Assembly (NCBI GenBank): GCA_031272185.1
Contig: JAISUG010000045.1
Location: forward strand, 62,001 to 126,000
Origin: Lachnospiraceae bacterium
GTDB lineage: Bacteria > Bacillota > Clostridia > Lachnospirales > Lachnospiraceae
DNA: 64,000 nt
Reading direction: 5' to 3'
Below are positions 8,486-17,368 of the stretch, in pieces. The first letter of the stretch is position 1. Each line of letters begins with the position of its first letter. The notes under the pieces are model-generated. The model had not been told where the DNA came from. It ran no database searches and saw only the letters and a program-made list of their open reading frames with translations. The position numbers and the translations under genes were made by a program.

Positions 8486-9376
8486 ATGTCTGAAGCAAAG
8501 AAAACAAACACCAGTTATGTGAAGTGGCCGACATTTGATGAAATCAAGGAGATGTTCAAGGAGCATTTCATCATGGACCGCCGGGAGGACGGCGTGGTCA
8601 CGGTGCGGATGCACACCCTGGGCGGGCCGCTCATCTGGTCCATGGAGCTCCACGACGCCATCGGCAAGATGTGGCGCATGCTGGGCACCGACCGGGAGAC
8701 GGAGATGATCATCTTCACCGGCACCGGCAATGTTTGGATCACTGACTTCGAGGCCGCCAGCTGGGCGCCCGAGGCGGATGACGCAGGGATGACGCGCTAC
8801 AACCACATGTTCGTGGATGGGCGCCGCATGATCATCGCGATGATCTCCGACGTGGAAGTCCCCACACTGGGCGTGCTTTCCGGTTCCGGCGGGCACACCG
8901 AGCTGGCTCTGATGTGCGACCTGGCCATCGCGGCTGACGACATCACCGTCCTTGACCCCCATATGCTGCCCGGCACCAACAACGTCCCCGGCGACGGCAT
9001 CCACAGCTGCTTCTTCGAGCTGCTGCCCCCCAGGTTCGCGAACTGGTACCTGATGACAGGCGAGAAGCTGACGCCCCAGGACCTGGTGAAGTTCGGCATG
9101 GTTTCCGAGATCGTCCCCCGTGCCAAGCTGATGGACCGCGCCTACGAGATCGCCGACATGCTCATGGCCCAGAACCGGGTGGCGCGCCGCCTCACCGCGC
9201 AGCTGGTGAAGCGCAACTGGAAGAAACGCATCGCGGACGACCTGGACATGGCGTTTGGCACCGAGCTGTTCGGGATGTTCTGTGCGGACGAGCTGCACTC
9301 CGCGCTGCTGCCCATGACCAAGCACCTGGAGCTGGAAGGCAAGATCGACCCGCCCTTCGTCGGGAAGGTCCGCTGA
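8486..9376 (+). CDS. Crotonase-fold protein, paralogue 2 (atypical active site)
   Basis: This 296-residue enoyl-CoA hydratase/isomerase superfamily protein differs from the upstream copy at about 26 positions, concentrated in the last 30 residues. It keeps Glu139 of the first acid position and the same DPHMLPG replacement of the second acid. The C-terminal helices in this fold contact the acyl pocket or the trimer neighbour, so the two copies may differ in substrate or form mixed oligomers. The AGGAGGGAATCCC site precedes ATG 8486. It lies 115 bases before the 4-hydroxybutyryl-CoA dehydratase and is probably cotranscribed with it. Action on a CoA-ester in that pathway is inferred from context. 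Confidence 0.8.
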   Translation: MSEAKKTNTSYVKWPTFDEIKEMFKEHFIMDRREDGVVTVRMHTLGGPLIWSMELHDAIGKMWRMLGTDRETEMIIFTGTGNVWITDFEAASWAPEADDAGMTRYNHMFVDGRRMIIAMISDVEVPTLGVLSGSGGHTELALMCDLAIAADDITVLDPHMLPGTNNVPGDGIHSCFFELLPPRFANWYLMTGEKLTPQDLVKFGMVSEIVPRAKLMDRAYEIADMLMAQNRVARRLTAQLVKRNWKKRIADDLDMAFGTELFGMFCADELHSALLPMTKHLELEGKIDPPFVGKVR

Positions 9377-9396
9377 TTCACAAGAGGAGAGAGTAT

Positions 9397-9440
9397 GCGG
9401 CGCGCCCTTTGTTGCGCGCCGCCATCCCGAGGTTCTCGGG
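9397..9440 (+). other. Intercistronic hairpins before the dehydratase gene
   Basis: GCGGCGCGC (9397–9405) and GCGCGCCGC (9414–9422) form a perfect 9-bp stem with an 8-base loop, followed by a smaller CCCGA/TCGGG stem (9426–9440). No U-run follows, so mRNA stabilisation or processing is more likely than termination. Confidence 0.6.
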
Positions 9441-9491
9441 GGTTGTGTCCCGCCCCTTAGATTGCGGGAATCACAAAGAGGAGGATTCACC

Positions 9492-11075
9492 ATGCCAATC
9501 GGAACAGCAGATCAATACAAAGAGCGTCTCAAAAACATGAAACACAACGTCTACATCGACGGGAAGACACCGGGCAGGGAAGAGGATTTCAACTCCAGCG
9601 GCATCTATGTCATCGCCCAGACCTACGACAAATGCAATGACCCCGAGTACGAGGACGTCTGCACGGCCACTTCCCACCTCACCGGGAAGAAGATCAGCCG
9701 TTGGACCCACATCCACAGGAGCCAGGACGACCTGCTCAAAAAGCAGCAGATGACCAGGCTGATGTGCCACTGCGTGGGCGGGTGCACCCAGCGCTGCATG
9801 GGCACCGACGCGCTCAACGCATTGGAAGTGGTCACATATGACTGCGACAAGGCCAACGGCACCCATTACCATGAGCGGCTGCAGAACTTCATCCTGCGCT
9901 TCCAGGAGGAAGACCTGGTGGCCAACTGCGCGCAGACAGACGTGAAGGGCGTCAGGGGCGTGCGCCCCCACGAGCAGCCCGACCCGGACCAGTACCTGCG
10001 CATAGTGGAGACGGATGCGGACGGCATAGGCCTGGACGGCAAGCCATGCAAGGGCATCATCGTCCGGGGCGCGAAAGTCTGCAACTCCGCGGCCCCATAT
10101 GTGGATGAGATCATCGCGCTGCCATCCCGTTTCATGACCGCGAAAGACACTGCCTATGCGGTGGCATTCGCCCTGCCGGGGGATTGGCCGGGCATCAAGC
10201 TCATGGGCCTGCCCGGCAAACGCCACAAGAGGAAACACATCGATGCGCCCGTGGCCCATATCGGCGACGTGGAGTCGTTGACCATATTCGACGACGTGTT
10301 CGTGCCCAATGAGCGCGTGTACCTGAACGGTTTCGAGCATCCGGACGTGACCCAGTACGCCGGGTACCTGGCCCTGATGTTCGCCCATTACCACAGGCAT
10401 TCATACACCGGCTGCAAGACCGCGGTGTCCGAGTGCATCGCCGCGACCTGCGCCCTGGTGGCCGACGTGAACGGCATCAGCAAATACGACCACGTGCGGG
10501 AGAAGCTGTCGAACATCATCGGCACCGCGGAGCTGGTGTTCGCGGCCGGCGAGGCGTCCGCCATGCACGCCGTGGAGTTCCCCAACGGTTCCTACGTCCC
10601 GGACGAGATCCTGACCAACTGCGGCAGGCGGCTCGCGGGGCAGTATATCTACCACGAATACGAGATACTGGCCGACCTGGCCGGCGGCATCTCCGCCTCC
10701 CTTCCCACGGAAGAGAGTTTCTATGACCCGGAGACTGCCGAGCTTTGCAACAAGTACATCATGCGCAACCCGAAGTACACTGCAGAGGAGACCCACAGGG
10801 TGCTGCGCATGGTGGAGAACAAGCTTTGCGACGAGTTCGAGGGCGCGCAGATGGTGGCAGGCGTCCACGGGGGTGGCAGCCCACTGATGGAAACCATCAC
10901 GTTGATGGGCCGTTACGACACCACGCCGCTCATGGACATCGCGAAATATCTGGCTGGGTTCGATGGAGCGAAGATGCCCAAATACGTACGGCCGACGGCT
11001 ACGCCGCGGGCGATGCTGGACAAATTCAAGAAGACCCAGACAGCCGCCGCCGAAGCACCGGCGGAGAAGAAGTAG
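9492..11075 (+). CDS. abfD: 4-hydroxybutyryl-CoA dehydratase / vinylacetyl-CoA delta-isomerase
   Basis: This oxygen-sensitive FAD and [4Fe-4S] enzyme dehydrates 4-hydroxybutyryl-CoA to crotonyl-CoA by a ketyl-radical mechanism. All four family cluster ligands can be placed: Cys98 and Cys102 (GGCTQRCMGTDALNA), then His301 and Cys308 (HRHSYTGC). Their spacing matches Cys99/Cys103/His292/Cys299 of the C. aminobutyricum enzyme. This separates it from the related HpaB hydroxylases, which lack the cluster. At 527 residues it is slightly longer than usual. The ATG at 9492 has an AGAGGAGG site; an upstream in-frame ATG at 9462 lacks one. It probably receives its substrate from the CoA-transferase at 899–2200 and feeds the crotonase/3-hydroxyacyl-CoA dehydrogenase genes downstream. 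Confidence 0.9.
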   Translation: MPIGTADQYKERLKNMKHNVYIDGKTPGREEDFNSSGIYVIAQTYDKCNDPEYEDVCTATSHLTGKKISRWTHIHRSQDDLLKKQQMTRLMCHCVGGCTQRCMGTDALNALEVVTYDCDKANGTHYHERLQNFILRFQEEDLVANCAQTDVKGVRGVRPHEQPDPDQYLRIVETDADGIGLDGKPCKGIIVRGAKVCNSAAPYVDEIIALPSRFMTAKDTAYAVAFALPGDWPGIKLMGLPGKRHKRKHIDAPVAHIGDVESLTIFDDVFVPNERVYLNGFEHPDVTQYAGYLALMFAHYHRHSYTGCKTAVSECIAATCALVADVNGISKYDHVREKLSNIIGTAELVFAAGEASAMHAVEFPNGSYVPDEILTNCGRRLAGQYIYHEYEILADLAGGISASLPTEESFYDPETAELCNKYIMRNPKYTAEETHRVLRMVENKLCDEFEGAQMVAGVHGGGSPLMETITLMGRYDTTPLMDIAKYLAGFDGAKMPKYVRPTATPRAMLDKFKKTQTAAAEAPAEKK

Positions 11076-11251
11076 CATCACCTCCCTTTTTGGCATAGGC
11101 CGCCCCGGCGACACGGACCCGGTGCGGGGGCGGGCAGCGCGGCACAGTTTTCCGGGCCGCATTTGCCCCCCTCCCACCCGTCGATGATCCGCCGGGGCGG
11201 GCGACAGCCTCCATCAAAAGGGGATTTTCCCATGAGAAAGAAAGGAACGTC

Positions 11252-12055
11252 ATGTCAAGGACGATCAATATGCCGAATTTCCGGCTGACGGGCAAGACCG
11301 CCATCGTCACCGGCGGTACGAAGGGGCTGGGTTTCGGTATCGCCGCAACCTATGCCCACTACGGGGCGGATGTGGTGATCACCGCCAGGACCGCGGCGGA
11401 CGTGGAAACCGCGTCCGCCGACATCAACGAGAACTACATCAAGGGCGACAACCGCTGCATCGGCGTGAGCGCGGACTCCGGCAAACAGGCCGACATCGAC
11501 AGGGTGCTGGCCGCCGCCAAGGAGGCTTTCGGCGGGGTGGACATCCTGGTGAACAATGCCGGCATCTCCGGGAAGACGGCGGCGATCCTCACCGACGACT
11601 GCGACGAGGCGAATTTCGATAAAGTCATCGCCACCAACCTAAAAGGCGTGTTCCTGTTTGCCAAATCCACAGCCAAGGAGATGGTCGCGGCCGGGAAAGG
11701 CGGGAAGATCATCAACGTGGCCAGCGTGGGCGGCCTCATCGGCGGCAAGGGCGTGGTGGCATACGGCGCATCCAAGGCCGGGGTCATCAGCCTGACCAAG
11801 ACCATGGCCAACGAGTTCGCGCGCTACGGCATCACGGTGAACGCCATCTGCCCGGGCTACGTGATCACGCCCCTCAACGAGGACGTGTTCGCGGACGAAA
11901 GCATCAGGACGAAGATGGAGTCGCGCACGGCGCTGCGCAGGCTGGGCGAGATCGAGGACATCGCGGGGCCGGCGCTGGCCATGGCCAGCGGCTGCTTCGG
12001 GTATATGACCGGCACGTACCTGCTGCTGGACGGCGGGCAGACCATCGGGGGATGA
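11252..12055 (+). CDS. Short-chain dehydrogenase/reductase 1
   Basis: This is a 267-residue classical SDR, a soluble NAD(P)(H)-dependent oxidoreductase. It has the Rossmann TGGTKGLG motif near residue 20, the NNAG motif, the catalytic Ser in INVASVGG and YGASK. The length and the PGYVITPL segment are typical. It starts at ATG 11252 after GAAAGGA. It sits between the dehydratase and a second SDR in the same direction, so it may oxidise or reduce a hydroxyacyl intermediate, for instance a 4-hydroxybutyrate/succinate semialdehyde or 3-hydroxyacyl step. The substrate is not readable. Confidence 0.85.
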   Translation: MSRTINMPNFRLTGKTAIVTGGTKGLGFGIAATYAHYGADVVITARTAADVETASADINENYIKGDNRCIGVSADSGKQADIDRVLAAAKEAFGGVDILVNNAGISGKTAAILTDDCDEANFDKVIATNLKGVFLFAKSTAKEMVAAGKGGKIINVASVGGLIGGKGVVAYGASKAGVISLTKTMANEFARYGITVNAICPGYVITPLNEDVFADESIRTKMESRTALRRLGEIEDIAGPALAMASGCFGYMTGTYLLLDGGQTIGG

Positions 12056-12193
12056 TGGGGCAAGACCAAAGCCGCGCCGGCCGGGGATAAGGGGCGCCGC
12101 ATGGATAGTTGCACGCATGAGGGCGATGATGCGCTTTGGCACCAAGGCGCGGTGATGGGCGGATAGACGGCGGGAGAGAAAGGTTGCAGTGTG

Positions 12194-12976
12194 ATGGAAA
12201 ACGAAAAATTGGTTCCGACATATGACCTGAGCGGCAAGGTGGCCATCGTCACGGGCGCGACCCGGGGCATCGGCTACCGGATAGCATCGGCTTTTGCGGC
12301 GGCGGGCGCGACAGTGGTGATCACCAGCAGGAAACCTGCGGACTGCGAGGCGGTGCAGAAGGATTTCGAGGGCAGGGGGTACGCATGCCTGGGCGTGCCC
12401 ATCGACGTGTCTGATTTCGGCGCATTGGACGGGTTTGTCACCGACGTGGCGAAGAAGTTCGGCCATGTGGACATCCTGGTGAACAATGCGGGCATAGGCG
12501 GCGACGAGGCCCCCATACTGGACATCACCCCCGAGATGTGGGACAAGACCCACAACATCGACCTGAAGGGGCTGTATTTCCTCTCCAAGGCGTTCGCCGC
12601 CCAGGTAAAGGAACAGGGCACCGGCGGGCGCATCATCAACATGGCGTCGGCGGCCGGTATCATCGCCCCACGGTATGTCTCCGTGTACGGTGCGGCCAAG
12701 GCGGCGGTGATCCACCTGACCAAGATCATGGCAAATGAGTGGGCCAGGTACAACATCAACGTGAACAGCGTGGCCCCCGGCTACATCAAGACGGACATGA
12801 CGAAGGAAGTGATGGCCGACGAGAAAAACGCCTCGGTGGTGCTAAAGAAGATCTCCCTGCGGCGCTTCGGGGAGCCCGACGACGTGTCCGGCGTGGTGCT
12901 TTTCCTCGCGACGGAGGCGTCAAAATACGTCACCGGAGTGCTGATCCCCGTGGACGGCGGGATGACCATCAACTGA
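12194..12976 (+). CDS. Short-chain dehydrogenase/reductase 2
   Basis: This 260-residue classical SDR has TGATRGIG, NNAG, the catalytic Ser in INMASAAG and YGAAK; the C-terminus GVLIPVDGGMTIN is typical of the FabG/gluconate 5-dehydrogenase-like branch. GTG at 12191 and ATG at 12194 are adjacent; ATG is chosen because GAAAGG lies at better distance. It is clearly a paralogue, not a recent copy, of the SDR just upstream. Two SDRs in a row in a CoA-ester operon suggest sequential or alternative alcohol/ketone conversions; the substrate is unknown. Confidence 0.85.
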   Translation: MENEKLVPTYDLSGKVAIVTGATRGIGYRIASAFAAAGATVVITSRKPADCEAVQKDFEGRGYACLGVPIDVSDFGALDGFVTDVAKKFGHVDILVNNAGIGGDEAPILDITPEMWDKTHNIDLKGLYFLSKAFAAQVKEQGTGGRIINMASAAGIIAPRYVSVYGAAKAAVIHLTKIMANEWARYNINVNSVAPGYIKTDMTKEVMADEKNASVVLKKISLRRFGEPDDVSGVVLFLATEASKYVTGVLIPVDGGMTIN

Positions 12977-13058
12977 GTGATAAATGGGTTGCGGGGGCGC
13001 AAAGCGCATGGCAGCCTGTGTATCGCGAATCGCTTGGGAATGAAAGGCAGGGGTACCC

Positions 13059-13838
13059 GTGGCATATCAAAACATTCTGTATTCTGTGGAGGACGGGGTG
13101 GCGACCATCAAGCTCAACCGCCCCGCCGCATATAACGCACTGAACACCGCCCTTAACCTGGAAGTGCTGGACGCCCTTAAGGAAGTGTCCGGGGACAGCG
13201 CCATCCGCGCCCTGGTCATCACCGGCAGCGAGAAGGCATTCGCCGCGGGCGCGGACATCGGTGAGATGGCCGGCGCCACGCCCGGCGTCGCCCGCAAGAT
13301 CTGCTCCGTGGCCATCGAGATCAACAACCGCCTGGAGACATTGCCCATCCCCGTCATCGCGGCGGTGAACGGCCTGGCCTGGGGCGGCGGTTTCGAGATG
13401 GCGCTGGCCTGCGATTTCCGTGTGGGCGGGCCCAAAACCAGTTTCAAGCTCCCGGAGGTCTCCCTGGGGATCATCCCCGGCGCCAACGGCACCCAGAGGC
13501 TCATACCGCTGGTGGGCGCATCCAAGGCTAAGGAGCTGACCATGCTCTGCCTGGCCGTCAAGGGCGAGGAGGCATACAGGCTGGGGATCCTCACCCGCCT
13601 GGTGGATGACGACAAGGTGCTGGAGGAAGCCTACCATCTGGCGGCGGAACTAAAGAAGATGCCCGGGAAATCCCTGGCTGCGGCGAAGCAGGCCATCAAC
13701 GTGGGCTCCAACGAGTCCGTGGCCGAGGGCAAGCGGGTGGAGAGCTCGGAGTTTTGCCTGCTGTTCGACACCCACGACCAGAAAGAGGGGATGGAGGCGT
13801 TCGCCCAGAAACGGGAGGCCAAGTACACGAATTCATAA
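13059..13838 (+). CDS. crt: Enoyl-CoA hydratase (crotonase)
   Basis: This 259-residue crotonase hydrates crotonyl-CoA to 3-hydroxybutyryl-CoA or runs the reverse reaction. Both catalytic acids are present: Glu113 in GGGFEMALACD and Glu133 in LPEVSLGIIPG, with the oxyanion-hole stretch FAAGADIGEM. This contrasts with the two atypical copies at 7–9.4 kb. The start is GTG at 13059 after AAAGGCAGGGG. Its neighbours downstream are the 3-hydroxyacyl-CoA dehydrogenase and thiolase, giving the ordinary crotonyl-CoA to acetyl-CoA (or reverse) set. Confidence 0.9.
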   Translation: MAYQNILYSVEDGVATIKLNRPAAYNALNTALNLEVLDALKEVSGDSAIRALVITGSEKAFAAGADIGEMAGATPGVARKICSVAIEINNRLETLPIPVIAAVNGLAWGGGFEMALACDFRVGGPKTSFKLPEVSLGIIPGANGTQRLIPLVGASKAKELTMLCLAVKGEEAYRLGILTRLVDDDKVLEEAYHLAAELKKMPGKSLAAAKQAINVGSNESVAEGKRVESSEFCLLFDTHDQKEGMEAFAQKREAKYTNS

Positions 13839-13852
13839 GGCGTGTGACAGCT

Positions 13853-13937
13853 GCGATTCGCGGGACTTAGCCAGGGGCCGCAGATATTGGATGGTTATGT
13901 ATACAGGCCTATGATGTTGCAATTCGCGGGACTTAGC
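13853..13937. repeat. 19-base direct repeat pair (offset 66)
   Basis: The 19 bases at 13853–13871 recur at 13919–13937 with one mismatch. The pair fills most of the gap between the crotonase and 3-hydroxyacyl-CoA dehydrogenase genes. Confidence 0.85.
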
Positions 13938-13993
13938 GAAGAACCCAGGCGGATACGGTATCGTACGTCGTGGCATATGAAAGGGAAACAAAC

Positions 13994-14845
13994 ATGGAAA
14001 TCAAGAAGATAGGCGTGCTGGGCGCGGGGCAGATGGGCGCGGGGATCGCGCAGATCGCCGCATCCAAAGGCTACCTGGTGGTGCTGCGGGACATCAAGCA
14101 GGAGTACCTGGACGCGTCGCTGGCGAAGATGAAAGCCGGCCTGGACAAACGCGTGGCGGCGGGCAAGGAAACGGCCGAGGCGGTGGACGCCACCATGGCG
14201 AACATCTCCACCACCGTGGACCTCTCCGGCGTCAAGGACTGCGACATGGTCATCGAGGCCGTGCCGGAGATCCTGGACCTGAAACAAAGCACATTCAAGG
14301 AGCTGGGCGAGATCTGCAGGCCCGACGCCATCCTATGCACCAACACATCCTCCATGTCCGTGACAAAGATCACCAAGGAGTGCAAGAACCCGGGCCGCTG
14401 CGCGGGGATGCATTTCTTTTTCCCGGTGACGGCCATGAAGCTGGTGGAGATCATAAAGGGCGAGGCGACCACCGACGCCACTGTGGACGCCGTGAAAGCC
14501 GTGTCAGAGGGCATCGGCAAGGTGCCGGTGCTGTGCAAGACAGACACCCCGGGGTTCATCGTCAACCGCTGCCTCTTCGCTTTCATGCTGGAAGCGGTGC
14601 GTTGCTACGAGGACGGCGTGGCGGACATCCGGGACATCGACACCGCCATCAAGCTGGGACTCAACCACCCCCTGGGGCCATTCGAGATGATGGACATGTC
14701 AGGGCTGGACACTTTCCCACACGTGTGCGAGACATTGGAGTCCCTGCCGGTGACGGATTGGTCCACGCCGGCTTCCCTTACGAAGCTGGTGGCCGAGGGG
14801 CGCTTCGGGAAGAAAAACGGCAAAGGTTGGCACGACTACACATGA
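13994..14845 (+). CDS. hbd: 3-hydroxybutyryl-CoA dehydrogenase
   Basis: This 283-residue enzyme interconverts 3-hydroxybutyryl-CoA and acetoacetyl-CoA using NAD(P). It shows the N-terminal Rossmann loop GVLGAGQMGAGIAQIAA, the catalytic His in AGMHFFFPVTAMKLVEI, the Glu of the dyad just after it and Asn in FIVNRCLFAF. One oddity is that the usual HFFNPV reads HFFFPV, so an Asn that normally lines the active site is Phe. The ATG at 13994 is used; an in-frame ATG at 13970 would add eight residues before the Rossmann strand. It is followed after 14 bases by the thiolase, so the two are cotranscribed. Confidence 0.88.
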   Translation: MEIKKIGVLGAGQMGAGIAQIAASKGYLVVLRDIKQEYLDASLAKMKAGLDKRVAAGKETAEAVDATMANISTTVDLSGVKDCDMVIEAVPEILDLKQSTFKELGEICRPDAILCTNTSSMSVTKITKECKNPGRCAGMHFFFPVTAMKLVEIIKGEATTDATVDAVKAVSEGIGKVPVLCKTDTPGFIVNRCLFAFMLEAVRCYEDGVADIRDIDTAIKLGLNHPLGPFEMMDMSGLDTFPHVCETLESLPVTDWSTPASLTKLVAEGRFGKKNGKGWHDYT

Positions 14846-14859
14846 TAGGGAGGAAAGAC

Positions 14860-16020
14860 ATGGCAAGAGAAGCTGTGATTGTGGCCTATGGGCGCACGCC
14901 CTGCGGCAGGGCGAGGAAAGGCGGGCTGGCCGCGACCCACCCCGTGGACTATGCGGCGCAGGCGCTCAAAGGCACCCTGGCGAAGGTACCCGCGCTCCAG
15001 CCGGAGATGATCGACGACGTGGTCGTGGGCTGCGCGATGCCCATCAACCAACTGAACATGAACACCGCCAGGCTCATCGTGAACCGGGCGCAGCTGCCGG
15101 ACAGCGTGACCGCGCAGACCATCAACCGCTTCTGCTCATCCAGCCTCCAGGCCATAGCCACGGCGGCCAATGGCATCCTGGCGGGGCAGCAGGACGTGGT
15201 GGTGGCGGGGGGCGTGGAGTGCATGACGTCCTGCTTCGCGCCGTACCCGGAAGAATACATGAACCAGTGGCTCAAGGAAAACTACGAAGGCGCATATATG
15301 TCCATGGGCGAGACCGCGGAGCGGGTGGCGGAGAAGTACGGCATCACCCGGGAGCGGATGGAGCAGATGGCGGTGGAGTCCAACCAGAAGGCTGCGGCCG
15401 CCAGGGAAAGCGGCAAACTGGCCCCCTCCATCATCCCGGTGCAGACCAAGGACGCCGAGGGCAAAGACGTGACGTTCTCCCAGGACGACGGCATCCGCCC
15501 GGGCACGAACCTGGCTGACCTGGCTACATTGAAACCCTGCTTCAGGGAAAACGGGCGCGTCACTGCCGCCACATCCTCCCAGACGACGGATGCGGCCGCA
15601 TTCGTGGTGCTGATGTCCTCGGACAAGGCGAAAGAGCTGGGGATCAAGCCCATCGCCAAGTTCGTGCGTTTCGAGGTGGCGGGGTGCGATTCCACGCTCA
15701 TGGGCATCGGGCCCATCTACGCCATCCCCAAGGTCATGGCGAAAGCGGGCCTGACCATCGGCGACATGGACACCATCGAGCTCAACGAGGCGTTCGCCGC
15801 CCAGGCGCTGGCGTGCATCGACCAGCTGGGGCTGCCCTATGACAAGGTGAACCCCTACGGCGGCGCGATGGCCCTGGGCCACCCCATGGGCGCCACGGGG
15901 GCATTCCTCACGGGGAAGGCCCTGGACTACCTGGCAGACAACAAGGGCAAATATGCGCTGGTGTCCATGTGCATCGGCGGCGGCATGGGCGCGGCGGCTA
16001 TCTTCGAGTATCTGGGGTGA
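14860..16020 (+). CDS. Acetyl-CoA acetyltransferase / 3-ketoacyl-CoA thiolase 1
   Basis: This 386-residue thiolase makes or cleaves acetoacetyl-CoA or a longer 3-ketoacyl-CoA. The nucleophile Cys92 lies in INRFCSSSLQA. NEAFAAQ, the GGAMALGHPMGATG histidine motif and the second Cys in SMCIGGGMGAA are all present. The NRFCSSSLQA form is closer to FadA-type thiolases than to the biosynthetic one at 28.2 kb. The ATG at 14860 follows AGGGAGGAAAGAC; the open frame extending upstream to 14335 is the shadow of hbd. It precedes butyrate kinase by 21 bases. Confidence 0.88.
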   Translation: MAREAVIVAYGRTPCGRARKGGLAATHPVDYAAQALKGTLAKVPALQPEMIDDVVVGCAMPINQLNMNTARLIVNRAQLPDSVTAQTINRFCSSSLQAIATAANGILAGQQDVVVAGGVECMTSCFAPYPEEYMNQWLKENYEGAYMSMGETAERVAEKYGITRERMEQMAVESNQKAAAARESGKLAPSIIPVQTKDAEGKDVTFSQDDGIRPGTNLADLATLKPCFRENGRVTAATSSQTTDAAAFVVLMSSDKAKELGIKPIAKFVRFEVAGCDSTLMGIGPIYAIPKVMAKAGLTIGDMDTIELNEAFAAQALACIDQLGLPYDKVNPYGGAMALGHPMGATGAFLTGKALDYLADNKGKYALVSMCIGGGMGAAAIFEYLG

Positions 16021-16041
16021 GCAGCCCGGCGGGAGCGAATT

Positions 16042-17187
16042 ATGGAAAAAACATATAAGGTATTTGCGATCAACCCGGGTTCCACGTCCACGAAGATCGC
16101 CCTTTTCGAAAACGAGGAGAAAGTCTTCTCGGTGAACGTGACCCACGAGGCACAGAAACTCAAGACTTTCCACGAGATCAAAGACCAGCTGGAATTCCGT
16201 ACGGAGACCATCATGGAAGCCATACGGGAGAACGGCGTCTCCCTGGAGGGCGTGGATGCGTTCGCGGCGCGCACCGGCGGGCTGGCGTCTATGGAGGGCG
16301 GCGTCTACGAGCTGGATGGCAATACCAACCAGATACTGGCGGAGCATGCTTTTGTGGGGTTCGCCGCAAAGCACCCCAACAACCTGGGCCCACGCATCGC
16401 CATGGAGCTGGCCAACGTCTACGGCGGCCGTGTGTTCGTGGTGAACCCACCGGACGTGGACGAGCTGGACGACGTGGAGCGCATCACCGGCCTGCACGAG
16501 GTGTTCCGAAGGGCCGGGAGCCATGCGCTCAACCTCAAGGAGAACGGCATCCGTTATGCGAAGGGTGTCTGCGGCAACTATGAGGAGATGAACCTGATCA
16601 TCTGCCACATCGGCGGGGGCGTCAGCGTCTCGGCGCACCGCTGCGGGAAGATCGTCAGCTGCAACAACATCGTGGACGGCGACGGGCCCATGGCCCCCAC
16701 CCGCGCGGGCGCACTGCCGGCATTGGATTTGCTGCGCTTGTGTTTTTCCGGGAAGTACACCGAAAAAGAACTCTACGACCGCATCACCAAGACCGGGGGC
16801 CTGGCGGACCACCTGGGTACCAGCGAGGTCCTGGACATCCTGAAGATGATCGAGGGCGGCGACCGTTACGCGAAACTGATCTATGACGCATTCATATACC
16901 AGATCGCCAAAGCCGCCGGCGGTTGCGCGGCCGCGCTGCGGGGCATGGTGGACGGCATCATACTCACCGGGGGGATAGCCCGGGACAACTACCTGGTGGA
17001 CGAGCTGAAAGGCTACCTGTCCTGGATCGCGCCCATCTCGGTGCAGGCCGGGGAGTTCGAGATGGAGGCCCTGGCGGCGGGCGCCATCAGGGTGATGAGC
17101 GGCGAGGAAAAAGGCAAGATATACACGGGCATCCCCGTGTTCACGGACTTCGAGCACCTGAAAGCCGATGAGGCCGTGGCGGTCTGA
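16042..17187 (+). CDS. buk: Butyrate kinase
   Basis: This 381-residue acetokinase-family enzyme converts butyryl phosphate and ADP to butyrate and ATP. The signature FAINPGSTSTKIALFENE near the start and HIGGGVSVSAHRCGKIV in the middle are the phosphate-binding motifs of the ASKHA fold. GDGPMAPTRAG and ILTGGIARD also fit butyrate rather than acetate kinases. It partners the phosphate butyryltransferase that follows, in the reverse of the ptb–buk order common in clostridia. The gap between the two (17188–17368) carries a repeat pair. Confidence 0.92.
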   Translation: MEKTYKVFAINPGSTSTKIALFENEEKVFSVNVTHEAQKLKTFHEIKDQLEFRTETIMEAIRENGVSLEGVDAFAARTGGLASMEGGVYELDGNTNQILAEHAFVGFAAKHPNNLGPRIAMELANVYGGRVFVVNPPDVDELDDVERITGLHEVFRRAGSHALNLKENGIRYAKGVCGNYEEMNLIICHIGGGVSVSAHRCGKIVSCNNIVDGDGPMAPTRAGALPALDLLRLCFSGKYTEKELYDRITKTGGLADHLGTSEVLDILKMIEGGDRYAKLIYDAFIYQIAKAAGGCAAALRGMVDGIILTGGIARDNYLVDELKGYLSWIAPISVQAGEFEMEALAAGAIRVMSGEEKGKIYTGIPVFTDFEHLKADEAVAV

Positions 17188-17220
17188 AAGGTGGGGCACG
17201 CTGCCGTCGTGCGCAAAGGG

Positions 17221-17318
17221 GCGGCGGCGTGACTGCTTGGCCGGCTGGGCCATGCGCCGGCCGGGGCACACCACCGCTTGACGAAACAAGGCGGCGGCGT
17301 GACCACATGGCCGGTTGG
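17221..17318. repeat. Direct repeat pair between buk and ptb (offset 70)
   Basis: About 28 bases beginning GCGGCGGCGTGAC at 17221 recur from 17291 with several mismatches, followed in both places by CCGGCCGGGGC. The ptb ribosome site CTAGGAGG lies 40 bases further on. Confidence 0.75.
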
Positions 17319-17368
17319 CCGGCCGGGGCGCACGGCAGGGGGCGGCATCTGCACCTAGGAGGAAACAA

